The notes beneath the pieces are model-generated. The model saw nothing but the letters and a program-made list of their open reading frames with translations, did no database searches and was not told the origin of the DNA. A stretch of DNA of 13,269 nt from assembly GCA_904393855.1 (NCBI GenBank), contig CAJFNE010000032.1, positions 1 through 13,269 on the forward strand. Direction: 5' to 3'. This document shows positions 1 to 8,300 of this stretch, piece after piece; positions within the stretch are counted from its first letter, which is position 1; every line of letters begins with the position of its first letter. Both the position numbers and the translations under genes were made by a program. This stretch comes from an uncultured Oscillibacter sp. (lineage in GTDB: Bacteria; Bacillota; Clostridia; Oscillospirales; Oscillospiraceae).

Positions 1-36
1 AAAATCCCTGGAATCGTTGCGGTTCCAGGGATTTTT
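1..36 (+). terminator. Intrinsic terminator of an upstream gene
   Basis: A perfect 13-bp inverted repeat (1-13 with 23-35, arm AAAATCCCTGGAA) encloses a 9-nt loop and ends in a T run on the plus strand and, because of the leading A run, on the minus strand too. It can work in both directions. It most likely ends whatever gene lies to the left of the window and insulates the vWA gene. Confidence 0.85.
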
Positions 37-132
37 CTGTCTTTTTGGCAAGCATGTTTGCAGGTATCTGAGCGGATTGGAGCGGAGCATGGGCATCGGT
101 GGAACTGGGTCCAGGGAGGGCGGCATAGAATG

Positions 133-160
133 CTGGGGGGATGATTCCCCAGAAGGAGGT
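133..160 (+). promoter_or_regulatory. Hairpin abutting the Shine-Dalgarno of the vWA gene
   Basis: CTGGGG (133-138) can pair with CCCCAG (147-152) around an 8-nt loop. The stem ends at the edge of the AGAAGGAGGT ribosome binding site (151-160), which lies 6 nt before the ATG at 167. The strong site fixes that ATG as the start even though the frame is open further upstream. The stem could affect ribosome access, but it is short and this is inference only. Confidence 0.35.
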
Positions 161-166
161 AACACG

Positions 167-1540
167 ATGGGTGTTACAAATTCCAACAAGGTCATCAGTC
201 TGGACCGGATCAGCTGCGATGGGTCCCTGCGCGTGACGCTGGCCCTGACGGCCGCTCCAGACATTGTCACGAATCCCACGGACATTGTGCTGGAGCTGGA
301 CCGCTCCGGCAGCATGGCCGGGGAGCCGCTAGCCAGCATGAAGACCGGCGCCAAAACCTTTATTGATATCATCGAGGAGGCCACGGACGGCGTGCAGGAC
401 GGGCAGATCGGCTCCGGCAGCCGGATCGGGATTGTCAGCTTCGCCAGTACGGCGGCTGCCGATACGCAGCTGATCACCTCCGTCGACACGCTGAAAGACG
501 CCGTGGACGGCCTGACCTCCGGAGGCAGCACGAATCACGCGGACGCCTTTACCAAGGCGATCCAGTTGTTTGACCCCGCCTCCAGCAACGCGAAAGTAAT
601 CGTCCTGTTCACGGACGGCAACACCACCACGGGTGAGCCGCCGGCCCCAGTGGCCGCGGAGGCCAGGGCCCAGGGAATCATCATCTACTGTATTGGACTG
701 GTCGGCACGGACGGCGTAGATGTGAATACCCTGAATGAATGGGCCACGGACCCGGACGCGTCCCATGTGGCGATTACACCGGATGCGGCGGATCTGGAGG
801 CGCTGTTCGCCGAACTGGCAGCGAACATCTCCAACCCCGGCGCTACCAATATTGAGATCAATGAGATCGTCACCTCCGATTTTGTGATCACCAGCGTCAC
901 CGCGCCCACCAAGGGCACCGCATCCCTGCTGGACTCCCGGTCCCTGCGGTGGACCATCCCGCAGCTGGGTGTAACGGCCAGCGAGAGCGCCGTCCTGGAG
1001 TTCTTGATCCGCCATGTATCCCAGACTCCCGGCATGAAATTGGTCAATCAATCCATCACCTATTCCGATACGGAGGGGAATGTGGTATCTTTCCCGGAGC
1101 CGACGGTTGCGGTGGAGTGTGATATTGTGGTAAGCCCGGAGGAGTGCCCCGTCCCGGTGGACCTGCATGTGGAGGGATGCTCGGATGCCGTTGTAGTGGA
1201 TCTGGGAGACATCGATCTGGAGTCCCAGGGAAGAATCATTCAGGTGGATGTGACGATCCGAAATGTCTGTCCCGGCAAGCGTGTGGCCCTGGCGGCTATC
1301 CTGACCGAGGTGGACGGGAACGGAGTCGAGTACCAGCGGGGCATGAAAGCCATGACGATTCCCGCGCACAACGCCTCATCCTGCCGGGATGTGCTGGTCC
1401 GGTGCATCAAATTCGTGGTACCCGAGGACCTCAGCGTCTCGGGCGGCGCCATGTGCAGCCAGCGGAATTTCAAGGTTCGATTCCTGGCGCATCATATCGA
1501 CACGGACTTTCGCTGCTGTGAATCCCTTGTGACCCTCTGA
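167..1540 (+). CDS. vWA domain protein with Cys-rich C-terminal domain
   Basis: The protein has 457 residues when started at 167. The frame is open from position 17, but AGAAGGAGGT lies 6 nt before this ATG. A von Willebrand factor A domain spans about residues 38-222. Its MIDAS metal site is complete: DRSGS at 45-49, Thr122 and Asp150 in FTDG. Such sites bind a divalent cation and a protein ligand. Residues 223-317 look like a beta-sandwich. Residues 318-457 hold nine cysteines (318, 327, 338, 368, 406, 413, 430, 450, 451), ending in a CC pair. I see no signal peptide, membrane segment or sorting signal, so it is predicted cytoplasmic, or spore- or cell-associated by an unknown route. The Cys-rich tail resembles a domain I recall from other clostridial vWA proteins of unknown role. 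The partner and function are unknown; only the fold assignment is firm. Confidence 0.88.
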   Translation: MGVTNSNKVISLDRISCDGSLRVTLALTAAPDIVTNPTDIVLELDRSGSMAGEPLASMKTGAKTFIDIIEEATDGVQDGQIGSGSRIGIVSFASTAAADTQLITSVDTLKDAVDGLTSGGSTNHADAFTKAIQLFDPASSNAKVIVLFTDGNTTTGEPPAPVAAEARAQGIIIYCIGLVGTDGVDVNTLNEWATDPDASHVAITPDAADLEALFAELAANISNPGATNIEINEIVTSDFVITSVTAPTKGTASLLDSRSLRWTIPQLGVTASESAVLEFLIRHVSQTPGMKLVNQSITYSDTEGNVVSFPEPTVAVECDIVVSPEECPVPVDLHVEGCSDAVVVDLGDIDLESQGRIIQVDVTIRNVCPGKRVALAAILTEVDGNGVEYQRGMKAMTIPAHNASSCRDVLVRCIKFVVPEDLSVSGGAMCSQRNFKVRFLAHHIDTDFRCCESLVTL

Positions 1541-1551
1541 AAACCTGGGAC

Positions 1552-1573
1552 CCACCGCCCATACGGGCGGTGG
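1552..1573 (+). repeat. Perfect hairpin after the vWA gene
   Basis: CCACCGCCC (1552-1560) pairs perfectly with GGGCGGTGG (1565-1573) around a 4-nt loop, 11 nt after the vWA stop. There is no T run after it, so it is not a standard intrinsic terminator. It may protect the 3' end of the message or assist the terminator that follows. Confidence 0.6.
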
Positions 1574-1589
1574 TACATAGGCAAAAGGA

Positions 1590-1625
1590 AGTCAGCCCCG
1601 CCGGCAGGGCGGAGGCTGCTTTTTT
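1590..1625 (+). terminator. Intrinsic terminator of the vWA gene
   Basis: CAGCCCCGCC (1593-1602) pairs with GGCGG-A-GGCTG (1608-1618) around a 5-nt loop with one bulged A. A run of six T (1620-1625) follows. This is a typical rho-independent terminator on the plus strand and the most likely end of the vWA transcript. Confidence 0.8.
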
Positions 1626-1662
1626 GAGCCCGGCCTTCCTCTGACCCGACGGCATATGGGAC

Positions 1663-1709
1663 AAGCCCTCAAGACGGTGACGGGAGCACCGCCCTGAGGG
1701 CTTTCTTTT
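1663..1709 (+). terminator. Second intrinsic terminator
   Basis: AAGCCCTCA (1663-1671) pairs with TGAGGGCTT (1695-1703), and an inner CGGTG (1675-1679) pairs with CACCG (1687-1691). The T-rich tail TTTCTTTT lies at 1702-1709. It sits about 40 nt after the first terminator. It is either a back-up terminator or the end of a gene that once lay between them. Confidence 0.7.
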
Positions 1710-1724
1710 GACTAAAGAGGGGGG

Positions 1725-1875
1725 AGACCGGCGCCGGTTCAAGCGCCATGCCGCACCCACTCCGATAACCAGCTTTGCATGTCCCGTCAGCGGGATGGTC
1801 ATGGTCAGGCCTGGCAGCAGGATCTGCCAGAGAGACTCCGCCAGCAGGCTCCGCGGATGATCCATCAACTGTCTC
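1725..1875 (-). pseudogene. Relic 5' end of an amino-acid ABC transporter permease
   Basis: On the minus strand an ATG at 1865 is preceded by a GGGAG ribosome binding site. The first 25 or so codons read like the start of a polar amino-acid ABC permease: after MDHPRSLLAES comes WQILLPGLTMTIPLT, the usual lead into the first transmembrane helix of that family. After residue 27 the match fades (GHAKLVIGVGAA remains helix-like), then becomes Arg-rich and runs into the terminator region with no further transmembrane segments. A working permease has about 220 residues, so this is a fragment of roughly 45 codons. I infer an old deletion that joined this start to the downstream end of the vWA locus. 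The family call rests on my memory of the motif. Confidence 0.45.
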
Positions 1876-1943
1876 CCTTTTTCCCGTGGGGGAAGCTTCA
1901 TTGACAGATTCAGGATTAGCTGACGGCGTCTTGATTACAAATA

Positions 1944-1970
1944 TTTCTATCTATCCGGTAAAGATAGAAA
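1944..1970. repeat. AT-rich inverted repeat
   Basis: TTTCTATCT (1944-1952) and AGATAGAAA (1962-1970) are perfect inverted copies around a 9-nt spacer. No T run follows on the plus strand. It could be an operator-like palindrome for the surface-protein gene or a weak hairpin; the sequence does not decide between them. Confidence 0.5.
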
Positions 1971-2051
1971 AACTACGGAATCATGACGCTTTCTCTTTGG
2001 GAGAGGAAATGCAGCTGGATAGCCGGTGGGATTTACAGGAACACGCCATTG

Positions 2052-2081
2052 TTCACAGGATTCCACAGCGCACACTATATA
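2052..2081 (+). promoter_or_regulatory. Possible sigma-A-type promoter for the surface protein
   Basis: TTCACA (2052-2057) and TATATA (2076-2081) are separated by 18 bp, resembling -35 and -10 elements. They lie in the AT-richer stretch about 300 nt before the start codon. If real, the message has a long leader containing the two GC-rich stems at 2289-2345. Both hexamers depart from consensus, so this is only a candidate. Confidence 0.3.
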
Positions 2082-2288
2082 CAAAATACGAATCATCCAT
2101 CAAAAAGGATCCGCGGGGGATTGGCTGCCGCAGGGAAATAATTCTTGTCCAAATCAGATGCTTCGACAGCATTTGCCCTGGAAGGTGAGCTATCCTCTTC
2201 CTATATGTACCTCGCTTTCCGTGGACAAGCCGCCGCAAAGTCCTTAAGTGCCGTGGGGACGAGCGAAGTGCAGACTGCGCCGCGCGGA

Positions 2289-2345
2289 AGCGCCGCAGGG
2301 TCAGCCCATCGGCGCTGATGTGCGGCTGATATGGAAATCAGCCGC
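2289..2345 (+). promoter_or_regulatory. Two strong hairpins in the surface-protein leader
   Basis: AGCGCCG (2289-2295) pairs with CGGCGCT (2310-2316). GCGGCTGAT (2322-2330) pairs perfectly with ATCAGCCGC (2337-2345) around the loop ATGGAA, and wobble pairs can extend it outward. The stems lie 5 nt apart and end about 26 nt before the GAGGTG ribosome binding site at 2372-2377. There is no T run after either, so they are not plain terminators. They may stabilise the long message or form part of a regulatory RNA. I could not match them to a known riboswitch. Confidence 0.45.
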
Positions 2346-2384
2346 GCGTACGGGGGAAAAGATCGAAGTATGAGGTGAATCGGT

Positions 2385-5300
2385 ATGAAAGCGCATGGGT
2401 CCAAAGGGAGACGGCTGCTCAGCCTGGGAATGACGATCCTACTGGCAATCACTCTGCTGCCGGGACAGGCCATATCAGCGGCAGCGGACATGCTGTCCGG
2501 CGGCGGTGCGGATATCCGGGTATCCTGGGAGTCGGAGAAAGACCGCTTCGCCCCAGAGGAGACGGCGGAGACTGTGCTCCGGGTGGAGGTGAGCGGAGAG
2601 GCGGCGGTACGCGTGGAGAGCGTCACCGTCCGCGTGGCTCTATCCTCCCAAGAGGCGGCCGCTCTCTCAGAGGACGGTAACGCCGTATGGTCCGGGGAGG
2701 GTGAGGAGCCTGTTCTGACGTTCGATATCCCCATCCCGGATGACGGTGAGACATGGGAGGAGAACCTGACCATCCGCGCGCCCCAGGAGGTGGAACTGCC
2801 TTTCACATTCGCGGTGGCCGAGGAGGACATGGCAGTTACATATGTGGAGCGCGCTGCGTCGCCGGCGTCCGTCGATGCCGGTGGAGAAAGCGTCCTTCCA
2901 GAATCGGCAGAGAAATCTCAGACGGAGGGAGCCGCGGCAGATAGTTCGGAAGAACTGCGTACTGACGGGGAAACCGAGGGCGCCCCGGCAGAGGAGCTGG
3001 TCATCCAAAAAGAGGGGATTTCCCTGGTTTTTGGGGAGGAGTCCCAGGATGAGGAACCGGCGTATGTCCTCTCCCTGTCCGCCGCGCCGGAGTCCCTTGT
3101 GCCAACAGAGCGCAAGTTAGATGACTTTACAATTACCGCACGTTTGGAGCTGGCGGATACGCCGCAGCAGGGCGCAGCCTCCATCGTCTTAACGGTTGCA
3201 TTGCCCCAGAAGCTCAGTTTCCCGGAGGGGACTTACGCCATTTCGGAGACGGGCGGCGCGGTACGCTGGGGAGAGGAGACGCTGGTCAGCACTGGGTCGG
3301 AGACCCTGTCCGCGGGGGCAGCAATTACCGCGTTTCATTGTAAAGGTAATACACTTTCTATAACAATCACCCAGGAGTGGGAGGGGACCGTCGGAATACC
3401 GGAGGGAGGGCCGGTCTGTCCCATTACGATCCATGGGGCGCTCCTGGAGATGGAGGACGATTTCCGCACGGGAGCGATCACAGTCAGCGGCCAGATCGCC
3501 GGCGGCGCGGAATCTTCCGCTTCCGCCAGTGTCTCCATCGGGGAGGAGACCGCAGAGGTGCCGCAGGGAATTGTTGTGGAGAGGACGGCGGAGCTGGAAC
3601 AGACTCTCTACTGGGTGGATAATCACAACGAGGCGGAAATCCGGCCAGGCGCCGAGGCCTTCCGGGAGACGGAGCTGTACTTCTCCATAGACGGCGGCGC
3701 CTCCTGGCAGCAGTTGACCCCCGCCAATATGGCCAGCCTGGGCCTGGAGACCATGCCGGTTCCCGACGTGGAGGAGGGACAGAGCGGCGTTTACACCCTG
3801 ACCTACCCCAATTTGCCCGCGCAGGTGACCGTATATGACACGCAGTCGGATATGGGACAAGTCCTGGAGAGCTACACCGTTACTTGGAATTGGGGCCAGC
3901 AGCCGCCGGTCGACGGCTATGACGCGGTGGAGATCACGGAGGAGAACGCGGGGCAGTATCCCGCCGCCGGGGAGAGCAGAGGCTGGTTCTACGTGCTGGA
4001 GACGGAGGTCTCCGTGGACATGCAGGTGCGGTGGGGGACCCTAGGCGCGGCCCCCGGCCTGCGGGATCTGGTGATGGACGGTTTTGCCCTGTATGTCTCC
4101 GGTTCCGGCGAAGCGGGCGGGGAGACGAGCCGCACCCTCCGGGAGCTGGAGGAGGCTGGGGCATTAGAGATCGACACCGGGGATTCCCCGGACCCGGAGA
4201 ATCCCACCGTGGGAACATTCACGGTCTCCGGGTGCTGGAAATACGACCTGGATGGGACAGCAAGGACCTATTACGTAGATAGGACCGTACAGGATTCCGA
4301 TACGCTGGAGCCCGCGGGGGAACTGGCGGAGCAGCTGGGAGAGGACTTCTTCCTGGTGAGCTATGACAACAGCAGTGCCCCCAATGTGGGTTCCGTTACC
4401 GACCGGGCCTACGACGGCGGTGTGGTCTATGTGACGCTCACCGGCGTTACGGACTACCGTGCTGCAAAGGTCTGGCTGGACCAGGAGGACTCCAGTGGAC
4501 GCCCCACAGGGGAGCTTCATCTGTGGCGCTATCGGGAGGGGGAGTCTTATACCACCGCGGCTCCGGTGACCGACGGTACGGGTACTCCCTATATCCTGGA
4601 ATTGACCGGAGAGGACCGTCAGGTGATCGCGTTCACGGACGCCGACGGAAATGATGCCCAGCTGGAGAAGTATGATCAGGAGGGATACCGCTACATCTAC
4701 GTGGTGCGGGAATATCTGGACGCCACCACGGCGGAGGGGGAGGCGGCCAACGGCTATCAGCAGATTTTCGGGGAGGTGCACGCGGACGGCTCCGTCACGG
4801 ACACCCTGCTCGAGGGGACTGGCCCACGGGGGGACAACCGCTATGTCTACAACGGCGGCACCCTCTCCAACCGCCTCTCCGATACGGTGACCGCGACCGT
4901 GGAGAAGACCTGGAACGCCTCCGCGTTCCAGAGCCTGCTGGGGGATGTACGGGTGGAATTCACCCTGCAGGCACGTCCCGCAGGCGTCTATGACGAGGAC
5001 CCGGAGGCGGGATGGACGGACGCGGGCGTGACCACGGAAAAGGGCGGCTTCACGGAGGAGGAACTGACCCTCTGGCAGAGCAGCGTATCAGTGCCGGCCT
5101 ATGGCGCCCAGGGAGAGCGGCTGGAGTACCGCTGGGTGGAGTCTGCCGTGTACCAGGGGGACTCCGAGGAGAACCTGCTGAGTGAGGACGGGGCATACTT
5201 TACGCTGACCCAGGACGGCCGGCAGGTCACCTACCGCGTGGAGGCCGAGACCACGGGAGGCAGCGGCCAGACCCGCATCTCCAACTCCATCGCAGATACC

Positions 5301-8300
5301 TTGGATTATACGGCTGTCAAGGTGTGGGCCGGGGTGGACCCGCCGGCGGGAGGGGTGACGTTCCATCTCTACCGGATTCTCAGCGGCAGCCGGCTGGACG
5401 GGTCTGACAGTCCCTATCTCTCCTTTGCCTGGAACGGGGAGACGATCACGCGGATGGAGCCCTGGCCAGACAGTGACGATGTGACCTTGCCGGAGACCGC
5501 CGCAGTCAACCCCAGCGACCCGGACCACGGGAATCGTCTCACCTGGACCGCGCTGGTGCAGGGTCTGCCGGAGTTCAGCGAGGACGGCCGGGAGTACGAG
5601 TACCTGCTGCTGGAGGACACCACGGGCACACCGTATTTTCCCACCTATGAGACGACGCGGGACGAGAATGGCAACTACCAGACCGTGGTGACCAACGGCC
5701 CTGGAGAGGAGCAGCGCATCCTGGTGCGGAAGGCCTGGGTGGACGACAGCGACAGCGCCCACCGGGGCGATGTGACGATTCAGGTGCTGGAACGGGAGAC
5801 CAATCGGCAAATCGCAGAAGTAGAGGTGGGCGGCGGTGTGTGGAGCGCCCAGGTGGGCCTTGGACGATTTGAGGAGGGAGACCGGGCGGGAGCATTCCGC
5901 ACGCCGGATGATGTCTACATCCTGGAGACAGAGGTGTCACCCTCCCAGGGCGAGCAGGATGAGAGCTACCGGGTTCCCCTGCAGCCATACCTGCTCTCCA
6001 GCGGGGAGACGCCCAGCTATGAGCCGGGCGAGCCGAGCCCGGAGGCCGTATACCAGTATGAGACCCAATATCACCGCTACGAGGCTACGTACCAGGAGCC
6101 CTTTGTGCTGGCGGGGGAGACGGTTTTCACCGTCACCAACCGGCGGCTTGGCAACGTGAACGTGACGGTGGAAAAGGTCTGGGCGGATGGCACCGGCGAA
6201 TTGCGGCAGGCCCTGTGGGAGGCGATCGAATTCCTCCCGGATGAGCGGCGGATCACCCCTTATCTGGAGCTGGACTTTGCCGGGGAAATGCCGGAGGAGT
6301 ATCATATCTCCAAAGACGGGCTGCAAACCGGCGGTCCTGACACCGTGAACGTGGGCGGCGCGGAGACACCGATCCATCAGGAGAATGGGGAGCCTGCGAC
6401 GGCGCTCCAGGAGATCCAACTGCGAACGGACGAGGAGCGGCAGACTTTTTATTTCCATGACCTGCCCAAGTATGACCTGGCCGGCGCCGTGGTTTACTAT
6501 GAGGTTCGGGAGATCTGGCTGACAGACACACTCGCGGAGGTCGCCTCCCTTTCCAACTATTTCAGCGAATACCTGCCCGATACCTACGGGGGGAAAGAGG
6601 AGCTGCTGGCGCTGCTGGAGGGGTATCGCTCCGCCGTCACCCGGAACGTCTACACAGCCAGTCCGGAGGGCGATGCGGGTATCGTGGACGATGCGCAGGA
6701 GATCACGATTACCAACAGCTTGAGCGACTCCAAGACCATCTACTGGCATAAGCAGTGGAGAGATCACTACACACAGGAGAACAACCAGCGGCCGGACATC
6801 TATCTGGACATCTGGAAAGTGGAGCACGACGCGGACGGATTGCCTGTAGTCAGCCTGTACCAGGCGGACTACCGCTGGGAGTATGACAGCGCGGACAGCG
6901 CCCTGCCGGAGGGGGAGGAAAACCGCGCTGATCCCTGGAATCACTGGCATGCAGTGATCACAGACGTGCCGAAGTATGACGATTTCGGCTACGAGATTCT
7001 GTACTTTGCCGTAGAGCGCACCAGCGTACACGCGGCGGACTTTGACTACCTGCCGGCGGAGTACGGGGTGGGCGACCCGACCTCCGGCGGTCAGGAGCAC
7101 CTGCTGTCTGTGGGGACAGTGGAGGAAGCTGCGGACGAGACGTATATTGGAGAGTACGTCATAGACGTGTCTGACGACCCGGATTCCCCGGAGTATGCCC
7201 TGGTGGAGGGAGGCACCTTTACCAACAGCCTGTCTGACACCGTTGCGATTCAGGGGCAGAAGCTGTGGACCAGCCTGCCCGGAGGATATCCCCGGGAGGA
7301 TCTGCCCACGGTGACCTTTGCGCTGGATCGGAGCTGGACGGAGGGCGGGGAGACCCAGACCGAGGAGAACGTGGCCTCCCTGACGGTGTCCGACTGGGCC
7401 GATATCTACCAGAACGGCACCTACGTCTTTCGGATCGAGTACGAGGGAACCAATACGATGACGGTGGAGAACGGCGCGGTCCTCGTCACCGGGGAGGCTG
7501 GACAACCCTTGCTGCCCCGCTACAATGAAGACGGCAGTCTGTACACCTACACCCTCCGGGAGACGTCGGTCACGTGGCCGGAGAGCAGCGCAGGGGAGAG
7601 CGCCGCCGACTGGAGGGCTGTGTTTACCAGCTCCGTACACAGCTATGTGGCCTCCAACGCCTACCACGGCACACGGGGGACCCTGGCGGTGAAGAAGCTG
7701 CTGCGGCTGGACCTGCCCCCAGATGGCAGTCCCGCAGCTTTCCCGGCCATTCGGCTGGAGTTGACCCGGACATATACCCGGAACAGCGGCGAGACCTCCG
7801 ACCCTGAGCGCATAGCGGTCCAGACCTGGACCGCCGAACAGGTGGAGAGCGCCTATCACGCGGCGCTGGAGCAGGGGGAGGGCGGCCCCCAGCCCGGCTC
7901 CGCCGGAAATCCCCTGGTGCATAGCTTCCTTTTTGAGAATCTGGAGCTGTACGCCCCCAACGGGTCCCGGTACTCCTACACGGTCACGGAGGTCCGGGAC
8001 GGTTTCCTGGAGGGATATGAGACCGCCTGGGGAGCGGGGGACCTGGAGATGCAGGGGAGCTTCCAAGAGGGGAATACGGCAGATGGCCTCTATCCCCTTG
8101 AAGTGGCGGAGGACGAGGCGGTCCCCATCGCCGCAACCTTCCAAAACGTGCCTGCTGAGGACACCGTGACGCTGACCGGGACCAAGACCTGGGATGATTT
8201 CGGAGACTTCTTCGGCCTGCGGCCGTCGGACGAAAACGGCGACGGGCAGCCGGACGGCTTGACCCTGACCCTGTCCCGCTTCACAGACGCCCAGCCGGGT

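Larger units (their letters stand above)
1902..2200. other. AT-richer gene-free stretch
   Basis: Base composition drops clearly below that of the neighbouring genes. The open frames that cross this part (for example 1775-2188 plus) have no credible ribosome binding site, no recognisable domain and a composition unlike the true genes. I see no RNA gene or insertion sequence here. It probably holds the promoter of the large surface-protein gene and degraded sequence. Confidence 0.5.

Noticed and set aside
17..166. Upstream extension of the vWA frame to position 17
   Set aside because: That start lies inside the terminator stem and has no ribosome binding site, whereas the ATG at 167 has a near-perfect one.
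1775..2188. A 137-codon plus-strand frame before the giant gene
   Set aside because: It overlaps the permease relic, has no ribosome binding site, and its protein has no recognisable pattern. It crosses the composition change without reflecting it.
2222..2330. Possible cyclic-di-GMP-I riboswitch, suggested by GCAAAG at 2233-2238
   Set aside because: The preceding GAAA-capped helix and the other conserved segments of that class are not there. A six-base match is not enough.
5937..8144. A 735-codon open frame on the minus strand opposite the giant gene
   Set aside because: It is antisense to clear CnaB repeats in a GC-rich gene, where long shadow frames are expected. It has a low-complexity Gly/Arg/Val/Leu/Ile/His-biased composition and no domain.
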